Source: Chara braunii (taxonomy: Eukaryota > Streptophyta > Charophyceae > Charales > Characeae). Taken from it: a stretch of DNA of 35,261 nt. Where the stretch lies: the NCBI GenBank assembly GCA_003427395.1, contig BFEA01000019.1:144765-180025 (forward strand), given 5' to 3'. Positions within the stretch are counted from its first letter, which is position 1. Every line of letters starts with the position of its first letter. The notes under the pieces are model-generated. The model had not been told where the DNA came from, searched no databases, and saw only the letters and a list, made by a program, of their open reading frames with translations. Position numbers and translations under genes: made by a program. Below, one piece after another: positions 1 to 7,865 of this stretch.

Positions 1-66
<66 letters not shown>
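1..66. repeat. (CT)n microsatellite
   Basis: An uninterrupted CT dinucleotide array runs from the left window edge, so its true length is unknown. A short poly-T run and a GC-rich stretch with several GCGC and TGCGCA motifs follow (about 76-200). No gene is visible in that GC-rich stretch. Confidence 0.97.
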
Positions 67-70
<4 letters not shown>

Positions 71-211
71 GGCCCATTTTTTTTTTTTTTCCCGCGCACG
101 GGGCGCGCGCACCGCGCACAGCGGACCGCACTGCACACAGTGCGCATGCTGTCATTCCAGCGCACAGCGCAGTGCGCACCGCCCCGCCCCGCACTCCGCA
201 CTGGTGCGCTG

Positions 212-332
212 CAACTATGGTTGAAATACAGACCAGGTGCAGAGTTCAAACTCCGCTATACTACAGTAATTCTGAATTACCTACCGCCGGTTAGTTCGAT
301 GATGACATCTCAAGGCCATCACACCCTTTATG

Positions 333-363
<31 letters not shown>

Positions 364-374
364 AGAGAGAGAGA
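212..374 (+). mobile_element. SINE family A copy, 5'-truncated, with A tail
   Basis: The segment opens inside the tRNA-like head (TTGAAATACAGACC), has a decayed B-box-like GAGTTCAAACTCC, then the family body with TTCGATGATGACATCTCAAGG, and ends in about 29 A residues followed by GAGAGA. The same order of parts occurs at 5160-5321, 20910-21070, 23340-23500 and 33176-33320. The A box at the 5' end is not recognisable. This is a typical decayed retroposed SINE. The family name is unknown to me. Confidence 0.75.
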
Positions 375-1110
375 ATAGCATACAAAAGTCTGACCATCAC
401 AAGTGATGACCCAACGAACAGAGTCCAGACGATTTTTCTTTTTATGATGCTCAGGCAGGCTCAAGGTCCTCCGCAGAAGCCTTGGGTGCCACGCGCGCTC
501 ATGGTATTGACTGCACATTGATTTCTGAAATTCAGTATGTGTACCATGCTACTATCCCGTACGCAAATATTGTAATCGGAAAAAGATTCCTCGTTGCGAA
601 TCTGTGGCAAAGCTATGAACAGATGCAAGTAATCCCGAACGAACAAAAAGAATACCTAAAAGACTGAATAAAAAAGTAACAATGTTTAGAAAGAAGGTCC
701 AAGAATTCAACCGAAATGAAATGACTGAATGAAATCAGTTTGTGAGTGGCACACACTTTTCTAAATTGGAGAGTGTGAAAGCTCTAGGAGTTCTGCAAAT
801 TAAAATTATTAAATTGATGATGGACAAGCCCACAGTAGCCAGAATGGCAATCAGCCCTGGTGCAAGGTTCCGCGGTTGGGACCACAACCAGCTCGAAAAC
901 ATCGACATTTTGCTTTGAAACAATGTTCCCGTGTTGGTGGATGGGACAGGGGTACCACTGTACCAGTGGCAGGCTTTGTGCTGCCTGGAGCCAAGTGTGT
1001 GAGAATTGTAGTGTCCGTGTGGTGTTGTGTGTGGTGTGTCTCAAGTTGGACACAGAAGCCTTGCAGGGGCGGAGTGGATATCATGACCGGTATGGTTCCA
1101 GTTTTGAACT
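375..1110. other. Unassigned stretch, no recognisable gene
   Basis: Nothing here matches a known family by eye. A short open frame on the plus strand at about 775-906 has a coding-like residue mix, including PGARFRGWDHNQLENID, before a stop. I do not recognise it, and no start, splice signal or continuation makes it a gene. Other frames are broken. Confidence 0.4.
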
Positions 1111-1115
1111 CCGTG

Positions 1116-1290
1116 TCCTGGCTGTAGTGGTTAAGAAACTTGGCTCTTGAGGCCGAGGTCGTCGGTTTCAAATCTGTGCTTGCACGGAGGAGGACTTAGG
1201 GCTCAGATGTGCAGATCCATAGCTGCCGTTTGAAACAACGGTGGCCTCGTCAGGTTTTCAGTTCCGAAAAACCCAAAAAAAAAAAAAAGA
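1116..1290 (+). mobile_element. tRNA-derived SINE-like element, type D
   Basis: The 5' part resembles a tRNA. It has an A-box-like TGTAGTGGTTAAG, then a six-pair anticodon-type stem CTTGGC/GCCGAG around TCTTGA, then a decayed B box CGGTTTCAAATCTG. About 85 bases of unrelated body follow and end in a run of 14 A residues at 1275-1288. A tRNA-like head, a body and an A tail are the structure of a SINE. The T stem is poorly paired, so a functional tRNA is unlikely. Confidence 0.5.
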
Positions 1291-1479
1291 ATAAATGGCG
1301 ATTCAAACACAGCGCGAGTTTGAAATGTGCAAAAAAAAAAAAAGGAGGATTTCCCAGAAAGGAAAAAAAATCAAAAAAGAGAAAGGTATATCTCAGAGAA
1401 CAGAGAAACTACTCCACATACACCTGTCAAAGTGAAGGTCGTGTGATAGATTTTTGAATTCTTTGTATTTTTTATTTTC

Positions 1480-1580
1480 TTTGGGACCATTTCTCAATTT
1501 ATGAATGTCATCCTTGCGCAAGGGCCATGCTAATCTTCAGTCTCTGTATCATTCCAATTTTAACGGATGTCCTGAAGGAC
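1480..1580 (-). pseudogene. U6: U6 snRNA copy, near full length, plant-type
   Basis: On the minus strand the sequence begins with a 5' hairpin GTCCTTCAGGAC, followed by ATCCGTTAAAATTGGAA, ATACAGAGA, GATTAGCATGGCCC, TGCGCAAGGATGACA and AAATTGAGAAATGGTCC. These are the U6 landmarks in order: 5' stem-loop, ACAGAGA box, AGC triad region, internal stem-loop and 3' end. The length of about 101 bases fits U6. Four extra bases (CTGA) lie directly after the ACAGAGA box, in the catalytic core, so it is probably not functional. There is no TTTT terminator immediately after the 3' end; A-rich sequence follows, suggesting retroposition. The 5' hairpin and 3' end are of the plant kind. Confidence 0.88.
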
Positions 1581-1599
1581 AGGAGTTATGGATTTTTTT

Positions 1600-1711
1600 C
1601 TTTTTTTTTTTCATTTTGTTTCTTAATTTGGACCAGTTTTCGACTTATACTTCTCATCCCCCTGCAGGGGCCACGCTAATCTTCTCTTTATTGTTCCAAT
1701 TTTAACAAATG
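1600..1711 (-). pseudogene. U6: U6 snRNA copy, 5'-truncated and mutated, with A tail
   Basis: The minus strand reads TTAAAATTGGAACAATAAAG, AGAAGATTAGCGTGGCCCCT, then a changed internal stem-loop and CTGGTCCAAATT. The 5' hairpin is missing and the ACAGAGA box is changed to AAAGAGA, so this copy cannot be a working U6. An A-rich tail (T-rich on the plus strand, 1592-1624) follows its 3' end and then abuts the 5' end of the U6 copy at 1480-1580. The two copies therefore sit head to tail on the minus strand. Confidence 0.85.
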
Positions 1712-1751
1712 ACTGATTTTTGTTTTTCCAGCAACACTGAAAAAAACGCAA

Positions 1752-1853
<102 letters not shown>

Positions 1854-1859
1854 ATGCAA

Positions 1860-2745
1860 GCAAGCTCGCTGAGGTTATTTAAACCACCAACACCCCTGGT
1901 GCTCAGACTACCCATATGGTCAGGAAGCAATAAAAAAAGGGTCTGCCGGTTGCACCAGGGAGCAAAAGACACTACCAGAAATAGTCTTGCCACCTTCCTT
2001 TTTTTTTTGAAAGAAATTGCCCCATCTATTCTGGAGGATGGCAGTCCGATAGCTTGTCACCGGCAAGCAACTTTACAGCTTGGAATAGTTTTTCTCAACT
2101 TTTTTTTATTCTTTAAAGTTTAAAATATTTTTTCCCAAAACGATCAGCATACCCACATGATTTTTCAGACGATGTCACTCACAATTCCGACTACCAAAAA
2201 TTCTAAAATAGACTCAAATAGTCCAATTCAGCAAACTCAGGGTCGGAAAAATATCGGCCGAAGGTACCGCCGGTCTAACTACTACTGGACACGACTGTGT
2301 CGCCCTGGTAAAAAGCCAGGAGTCTAAAAAAAAAAAAAAAAAAAAAAAAGGCCAGGATTCAGGAGTAGAAAACAGACAGACTTCCTGATTTTCAATGGCA
2401 GAGCACTGACATTGCAAAACCATCATCCGCGGGGATCTATCTAATCCTGCAAGATCCAGCGCATAGAAGAGAGGTATAGAGAGATTTTGAGCCGAATGCG
2501 AATTAAAAGGGGGGGGAGGGGTGGGGGGGGCCACTACATTTCACAGCCTCCCAAAATTACTCAAGACCCCATTTTTTCAGATAGGCCTGTTTGCCTGTCA
2601 GATTGTAGATCCAATTGCCGCAGAAGTTTTTGATGACCACAGGCCCCGGTAATGTCTTATGTAGGGGTACTATCTTTAAGTGTGTAGTGGCAGCTTAAGG
2701 TCCCTCCGACCGTCCAAAGGCTGGCCTGGTGAACATAGCAAAACG
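1860..2745. other. Unassigned stretch with homopolymer runs
   Basis: No gene is recognised. The segment contains a 25-base A run (2325-2349) and a G-rich run at 2511-2530. A TTTAAACCACCA motif near 1878 resembles the end of the terminal-inverted-repeat family seen at 28425, but no matching right end is clear. Confidence 0.4.
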
Positions 2746-2812
2746 GTGAGTCCTGACGTTCACATGTGAAGGGGTCGAAGACGCTTTTCTGGTTTTTTGT
2801 TTTTGTTTTCAG
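2746..2812 (+). other. Intron-like segment, possible spliced fragment
   Basis: The segment begins GTGAGT and ends TTTTTGTTTTCAG after a pyrimidine-rich stretch, both close to consensus splice signals. Its 67-base length is short but plausible for an intron. Removing it joins an open frame from about 2684 to another running to about 2999 in phase 0, while the unspliced frame hits a stop. The predicted peptide is basic and of low complexity, and I recognise no domain. This could be chance. Confidence 0.25.
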
Positions 2813-3140
2813 AGCACCACTACCTTTCCATCCCTTGGGCAAGCGGGAAAATATCCTACTCCAAAAACTCGGAGGACGGGCCCGACGACGACCGCCATTG
2901 GTAAATCTCATCAGCGTCCGTCGTTTCGTTTTGGCCTCCTAAAGATTCGGGGGCCCGACGTTGGCCCACATGGAAAAAGGTAGCGGTGGTTTAAAGGGCA
3001 ACCACATCTCTTCACTCTGTTGCTGGGGACACCCTACACGCACATAATAAAGAGAACATAGGATAGGGTAGTGCAATGACCAGCACAGAATCACTCGGAG
3101 ATTTGCGCAGCTTTCGCAGATTTCTGGTGATTGCTTAAGA
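2813..3140. other. Unassigned stretch
   Basis: Apart from the open frame that would follow the intron-like segment, I see no gene, RNA or repeat here. Confidence 0.35.
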
Positions 3141-3144
3141 GGGA

Positions 3145-3225
3145 TGCTTAGTCAGATTACACACACTGCTCAGTGCTTACCCTATCTATTGGGTCGTTGG
3201 TTCAAATCCAACCTAGGGACCTGTT
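3145..3225 (+). pseudogene. tRNA-like relic
   Basis: The 3' half is tRNA-like. A perfect five-pair T stem GTTGG/CCAAC encloses the loop TTCAAAT, giving a B box GGTTCAAATCC. A GCTCAGTG segment resembling a D arm lies upstream, and an ACCC/GGGT stem could be the remains of an anticodon stem. A complete cloverleaf with matching acceptor arms cannot be drawn. It is best read as a decayed tRNA or a SINE head without a tail. No anticodon can be assigned. Confidence 0.4.
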
Positions 3226-3229
3226 CTGC

Positions 3230-3768
3230 GTTCAAAACTTTATTTATACGTTCGACCGGCATTCTATTCCAATGAAATTTAATTAGATTAGAGACGATGT
3301 ACAAGCGCGTTCGCTGAGATTTCCATGTTTCGAGGGAATTGCTGTTAGCTTCTACGTGATTAAGCCCCTAGGTCATGATTGCTATGCTGTGTACTAACTA
3401 CCTGTGTTCTCGTGCCGCGTTTTTTTCTGTGTCCCGGGAACCGGTAGATCACAAACAAGGGAACTACTGGGATGGGGCTGAAAATTGGACAGCAGACAGA
3501 CTTTGTAGACGGCCACGACGGGCAAGGACAGAACTAGAATTTGGCTAGTACCCGGCAAGGATTCTCCAGCAACTCGGGTAGGCCCAAGTGAAGTCTGGTA
3601 GGCCGAGGTAGGACGGGTAGCTACCAAAACAGGTCACGCGTGTTCTGGCCTGTATCGAGAAAGCTCTCAGGCTTGGCACGGCAGCAACGAGTGGGAACAG
3701 ATGTTGCCCCGACAGTCCTACGGCTGCTCCGCCCAGAGAATGGAGTTAGGCGGAGCTTTGGCAGAGCA
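3230..3768. other. Unassigned stretch
   Basis: Short open frames occur on both strands without recognisable motifs. No repeat or RNA was identified. Confidence 0.35.
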
Positions 3769-3780
3769 GTGGAGCTGGAG

Positions 3781-3896
3781 AGGGTGAAGGAGAACACCTC
3801 CACGGCTATGCAGCAGTAGTAGGGTGCAGGCCTTGGCTATCATAGGTCTACACCCTACTGCTGCTGCATAGCCATGGAGGTCTTCTCCTTCACCCT
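3781..3896. repeat. Long hairpin element W
   Basis: Arms 3781-3826 and 3851-3896 are reverse complements over 46 bases with three mismatches, around a 24-base loop. The arms carry AGGGTGAAGGAGAA and GGCTATGCAGCAG. The similarity continues outward with a small offset (CTGGAG/CTCCAG). A third partial copy of the arm (CCTCCATGGCTATGCA) lies at 3939-3956 and a weaker one near 6072-6092. This is consistent with a small foldback element or an inverted duplication. Confidence 0.85.
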
Positions 3897-4332
3897 CCAG
3901 TTTCACCACTCCGCCATAGCTGAGGGGGGAGGGAGAATACCTCCATGGCTATGCAAAGGAGAAGAGTGGAGAAAGAGAGTAGAGATGGAGAAGAGGTGGG
4001 GGAAAGGAACCGACACAAGAGACTCGCCTTCGGCTATGGTAGACCATCTCCACTTCCATGGTCGGCGCTGCATCTAAACGGCCCCTGCATGGGTATCGGC
4101 TGGTCCTGAGCTTCACCCGAAACTGTGGCTCGATTGGGCCTGCACAACGACCTGGTAGGGCTGCCATAACCTGGTAGGTCATGGCCGTAACCGGAAGGCT
4201 CCAGAAGGCAGTGCCTACCGGGTGAACACGAACCTGGCTCTGGTATTAAAGGAAAGGTCGAGGCAGCTCACAGCAGGATCATTGTGGAGGTAGGATGCCA
4301 CCAAGCTGCCCGGAGCACTATGTCAAACAGCA

Positions 4333-4540
4333 CTGCCGTCTTTCCCCGAACATACCGCATATGTCTTGTATTCGAGTTTGCAAAAAAAATCAATGATTCA
4401 AATAGAACGCATGTGTGTTGTATTCGAATATGCCGACCGTTCAAATAGAACGCACGCGTGTTGTATTCCCATTGACAGCAACCTATGTGCGGTATTCGTT
4501 TACAACGCATGTGTTACGTTCGGGGGAAGATGGTAGCAGG
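4333..4540. mobile_element. Palindromic element family X, complex copy
   Basis: The left end CCGTCTTTCCCCGAACAT and right end ACGTTCGGGGGAAGATGG are inverted repeats of the family X type. Between them two related units, TTCAAATAGAACGCATGTGT and TTCAAATAGAACGCACGCGT, repeat about 47 bases apart, followed by further TTGTATTC motifs. It is longer than the simple hairpin copies at 9340-9450 and 33071-33178 and may be a tandem or nested form. Confidence 0.55.
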
Positions 4541-4574
4541 AGAGGGCAGCACCTAGCATACAGCCAAAAGCAGC

Positions 4575-4830
4575 CATAGCTGTGCTGAGACAGATGATCA
4601 GCGTCATAGCGTGGTCCTTTCTACCAAGATAGATCTGAAGTCTGGCTATCATCAGATAGAGGAAAGGCCTTAAGGCCCAGGGATCAACACAAAACCGCGT
4701 TTCGAACCTGGTACAGACTGCATGAGTTTGTGGCGATGCATTTAGTAGTAGTAGGCTCTATAATGCACCCCAAACTTTCCAGCACGCCATGAACCGCGTA
4801 TTTCTTCACGATTTTCAAAGCTGGTTTAGG
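4575..4830 (+). pseudogene. Ty3/gypsy retrotransposon reverse transcriptase remnant
   Basis: Three short blocks of the conserved reverse transcriptase core appear in order. STKIDLKSGYHQI is read from 4620, KTAFRTWYRLHEFVAMH from 4691, and APQTFQHAMNR from 4765. In Ty3/gypsy elements these blocks form the fingers and palm of the enzyme that copies element RNA into DNA. The three blocks lie in three different frames, so at least two frameshifts separate them, and stops occur between them. The YxDD-type active-site block expected downstream is absent. No LTR, integrase or protease was found nearby. This is an old, dead fragment. Confidence 0.85.
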
Positions 4831-4840
4831 TGATCATAGC

Positions 4841-5150
4841 TGCTGGTAGAGCGACCACCAGTAAGAGAAGGGTACTGTTACAATCGCATTATTGATTGTC
4901 GGGAGGCGAGAAGGGGCTTCCCATCGTCGAAATGACTTAAACATTGTCTGATCTTGTGCTTCTGTCACCGTTGCTTTGTCCTTTCTGCTACAAGTCCGGT
5001 TGCCATGCCACGAATGTTGTTCATGAGTTTTCATGGCGCTTGTGATTAGAGTTCCTGCTGTGCGTTTTCCTTGCACAGAAAACGCGTTAGTGCCATCAGA
5101 TAGTGACAGCTAGCACCACCCAGGCGTGAAAGATACTGAACGGTGTCAAC
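4841..5150. other. Unassigned stretch after the reverse transcriptase remnant
   Basis: It could be decayed downstream retrotransposon sequence, but I recognise no RNase H or integrase motif. Short minus-strand frames have no support. Confidence 0.3.
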
Positions 5151-5159
5151 TAACACACT

Positions 5160-5321
5160 TTCGACTCCTTTTTGGCTTTTTCTTCAAAGGGCGGCGGCCG
5201 TGAGATATCATCATTGAAATGACTGGCCCTAGGGTAATTCAGAATTATTTTATTCTGTTCATCTGAGCGTGTCTGGTTTCGAACTTCGGTCTGTATTTCA
5301 ACAGTTCGTGGGTGTGCCAAC
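5160..5321 (-). mobile_element. SINE family A copy
   Basis: Read on the minus strand, the copy starts at GTTGGCACACCCACGAACTG in the tRNA-like head, continues through TTGAAATACAGACC and a B box AAGTTCGAAACCAG, and has the body block TTTCAATGATGATATCTCA before ending near 5170. The first tRNA-like bases and the A tail are missing. It matches the family order seen at 23340-23500. Confidence 0.8.
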
Positions 5322-5329
5322 TTTCGACT

Positions 5330-5735
5330 CCTTTTAAACCACCACCCCATCTGTAGATTCATTTCGTAGACGAACACCAGCGCTGAATCTACAGTAACCA
5401 GGCCCAGTGGAGGTTCGAAAGGCCAGGGCCCGTGGGCCCAAAACATTTGTGGCAGGAGCTACCGGGTTCGGAATAAGAGCGAGCAGTGCATCTGAAACCG
5501 CGCTGCCGGCACAAAGAGTCCCAACTACCACTGACAGAAGGAAAAAAAAAAAAACAAGGTGGGATCACACCACGGCAAAAGTAGAAAAAAAACAACACAC
5601 AGCGAATGGTGGGCACAAATCGAAATCCCGCTATAGATGTGTGCAGTTCCCTTCCTCTAAGGGCGTGCACTTAGCGAAGAGGATCTCCATTGCTGCTGCA
5701 GATAGTGCTTCGTCGCGCCCTCATGCGAGCGTGCA

Positions 5736-5746
<11 letters not shown>
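5330..5746. other. Unassigned stretch
   Basis: An eleven-base inverted repeat (CTGTAGATTCA/TGAATCTACAG) lies near 5350-5395. The plus-strand frame from 5407 is open into the GA array, but its last third is a repeat product and the rest has no recognisable domain. Confidence 0.35.

Positions 5747-5816
<70 letters not shown>
5747..5816. repeat. (GA)n microsatellite
   Basis: About 35 GA units follow a GCGCGC run. The array directly abuts sequence resembling half of a family X palindromic element (5817-5862, with GGTGCAGCCATAATGAGCG). Confidence 0.97.
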
Positions 5817-5819
<3 letters not shown>

Positions 5820-5866
5820 CACCTTTCAGGTCTGGTGCAGCCATAATGAGCGCTTGTGCAATGTTT
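5817..5866. mobile_element. Family X half-element
   Basis: GTGCAGCCATAATGAGCG matches the inner arm of the family X copies at 26078-26166 (GTGCAGCCAAAATAACTG) and 26268-26352 (ATGCAGCCAAAATGAGTG). Only one arm is recognisable. As in those two copies, it begins at the edge of a GA array. Confidence 0.4.
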
Positions 5867-6460
5867 ATGAAATACTAGCACGAAGCTGGCCATCATTGCG
5901 ACCAGGTTATGCTTCAAAGCATGAACATAGCAAAAGTGGGGCCAGACACTAGAACTAGACGCAGCACTCAAGACAACATCAAATTAATGATTGGACCAGC
6001 GCTCAGTATGCTGCTCCACTGCAGGGACAGTACTGAAGCATCCTGAGGGAGCTTGGTGGGGGAGACGGAGACCTTCATGGCTATGGGGGTCAGGTTAAAA
6101 AAGAGGGTGAAGAACTGGCTATGGTGGTTAAGAGGCCCCAATGCCAAGCTTTGGCTTGCAGAAGATGATGGGGATTTCAGCCTGCAGCAGATACTAGGGA
6201 CTTTTGCAGTACATCTGTAAGGGCACTAAGCTTTGGACTGTGCTCCAAAGTCAACGAGGCAGTTGATGTTTTACTTTGGAATTTTTGCACCTTACGGCTT
6301 CACTGCACATCCTTTTCCAGATGGCATTGTGATGTGTCATGTGTCTTGTTTTGTTGTGTCCTGTCTCTGTTATCCTTGTTGTGTCAGTTTCTAGTCTCAC
6401 TCCTTGGGTAAAAAGAAAAATGTGCACTTCAAGATCTCTATTCATCTCAGGCTGAGCAGC
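5867..6460. other. Unassigned stretch
   Basis: It contains a weak match to the hairpin W arm (6072-6092). No gene or RNA was recognised. Confidence 0.35.
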
Positions 6461-6662
6461 AGCAGAAGAAGAAGAAGAGCAGAAGAGGAAGAGGAAGAGG
6501 AAGAGGAAGAGGAAGAGGAAGAGGAAGAGGAAGAGGAAGAGGAGGAAGAAGAGGAAGAGGAGGAAGAGGAGGAAGAGGAAGAGGAAGAGGAGGAAGAAGA
6601 GGAGGAAGAGGAGGAAGAGGAGGAAGAGAAGAGGAGTACCAGCAGCAGCAGCAGCAGAAGAA

Positions 6663-6693
<31 letters not shown>

Positions 6694-6842
6694 AAGAAGA
6701 AGAAGAAGAAGGAGGAGGAGGAGGAGGAGAGTACCAGCAGCAGCAGCAGCAGGAGGAGGAGGAGGAGGAGGAGGAGGAGGGTACCAGCAGCAGCAGAAGA
6801 AGAAGAAGAAGGAAGAGGAGGAGGAGGAGGAGGAGGAGGAGT
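6461..6842. repeat. Compound purine-rich trinucleotide array (GAG/GAA/AGC)
   Basis: Nearly 380 bases consist of AGC, AGA, AGG and GAGGAA units. A segment of type (AGG)n then GTACC then (AGC)n recurs three times, with GTACC at 6636, 6731 and 6781. The plus strand is almost pure purine apart from the C of AGC and the GTACC bridges. It translates as long runs of Glu, Ser, Arg or Gly depending on frame. The long open frames on both strands are therefore expected from the array and are not evidence of a gene. Confidence 0.95.
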
Positions 6843-6849
6843 TTTGAAT

Positions 6850-6926
6850 TAGACCAAGTGCAGTATCTGTTCTGATGGATTCAATATCTGATCGGCGGTT
6901 CATCGAACCACCAAAAAAAAAAAAAG
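6850..6926 (+). pseudogene. U2: U2 snRNA fragment with A tail
   Basis: CCAAGTGCAGTATCTGTTCT, then ATTCAATATCTGAT and a stem-loop GGTTCATCGAACC match U2 from the branch-point recognition region through stem-loop IIa. The branch-point recognition bases read GCAGTA rather than the canonical GTAGTA. The 5' stem I region is missing, because the trinucleotide array runs to 6842. Directly after the stem-loop comes a run of 13 A residues. The copy at 20671 ends at the same place in U2. Confidence 0.8.
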
Positions 6927-7059
6927 AAAACGGAAGCCAGCATTTACAGTCTCCTGCAAAGCTGGGCATACAGATCTGATGTTACTTTTCTTTTCTTTTT
7001 CAATGTCACTATTTTGTGGTTACTGTTGGGATAAAACATCTTACTACTCCCATTAATTA

Positions 7060-7060
7060 A

Positions 7061-7095
<35 letters not shown>
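7060..7095. repeat. (GAAA)n microsatellite
   Basis: Nine GAAA tetranucleotide units in a row. A (CAAA)n run of about six units lies at 7327-7349. Confidence 0.95.
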
Positions 7096-7241
7096 TCCCA
7101 ATAAACTGGGTAATTGGGCACTCACTCTTACAGGCCAAAGACTCCCATGCTCGTATCCCTTGTCACATCCTCTACAGCAGCATTGGGAACCTGTCTTCTT
7201 CTCATGCCTGAAAACAGTGAAAAGTAAAAACAATACATAGT

Positions 7242-7275
7242 GTAAGGGATGCTGGACCCAGTTTTCAGCAAGTAA
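7242..7275 (-). repeat. Dispersed family B tail
   Basis: The minus strand reads ACTTGCTGAAAACTGGGTCC then AGCATCCCTTAC, a diverged form of the block at 18504-18549 and 22046-22084. It probably marks the 3' part of a SINE whose head is unrecognisable here. Confidence 0.5.
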
Positions 7276-7279
7276 TGCA

Positions 7280-7571
7280 GTTGTCTCTTTAAAAAAAAAA
7301 CACAAAAAAAAAACAAGAGAAAGGGCAAACAAACAAACAAACAAACAAATAGAATCAGAAGAAGCATTCACACCTTTTTGATTCTGAGGGATTCACTTGG
7401 GGCATACTGAAACTAGGACACTTTGGACTCAGGTCTGGAAGTGGCTGCAGCCAGATCCTCTCAGTGGGCACAGAAATGTCCCACCATGCGCTTTTTACTT
7501 TTTCTTTTAACATGTTTTGGTTTGCCAAGGTGACCTGGGCAACGGGTCCAGGCCGCCCCGGCTGGGCAAGT
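7280..7571. other. Unassigned stretch
   Basis: Apart from the (CAAA)n run, nothing is recognised. Confidence 0.3.
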
Positions 7572-7749
7572 GGTCTTGGGTCATCCTTGCGCAGATTCCA
7601 CGCTTAACTTTTTTGCGGGACCCCTACTCTGGAAGGTGATAAGAGGATCCCCCCAGGGTAGGTCTTGGGTCATCCTTGCGCAGATTCCACGCTTAACTTT
7701 TTTGCGGGACCCCTACTCTGGAAGGTGATAAGAGGATCCCCCCAGGGTA
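7572..7749. repeat. Exact 89-bp tandem duplication containing a U6-like segment
   Basis: Bases 7572-7660 and 7661-7749 are identical over 89 positions. Each unit begins with TCATCCTTGCGCAG, matching the minus strand of U6, followed by ATTCCACGCTTAAC, which aligns loosely to the U6 stretch GGGCCATGCTAATC. The U6-like part is thus about 7577-7612 and 7666-7701, minus strand. Identity means a very recent duplication or an assembly error. Confidence 0.85.
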
Positions 7750-7865
7750 GGGTCCCGTGTTGAAGGCCCCAATGAATTGGTTGGAAGAACCACCTGCTGA
7801 AAAGCGGGTCCCGCGTCCCAACAAAATCAGCAGATTAACAGATAGCCAACTTTGACTTTGAGCCG

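Noticed and set aside
3145-3225. Functional tRNA gene
   Set aside because: The T arm is perfect, but no acceptor stem or normal D arm can be drawn, so it is listed only as a relic.
5407-5971. Arg/Glu-rich plus-strand frame and Ser/Leu-rich minus-strand frame over the GA array
   Set aside because: They are repeat products. The unique parts have no recognisable motif.
6404-6969. Long open frames of poly-Glu, poly-Ser, poly-Leu and poly-Gly over the trinucleotide array
   Set aside because: The frames exist on both strands only because a purine-rich trinucleotide array rarely makes stop codons. Flanking residues show no domain.
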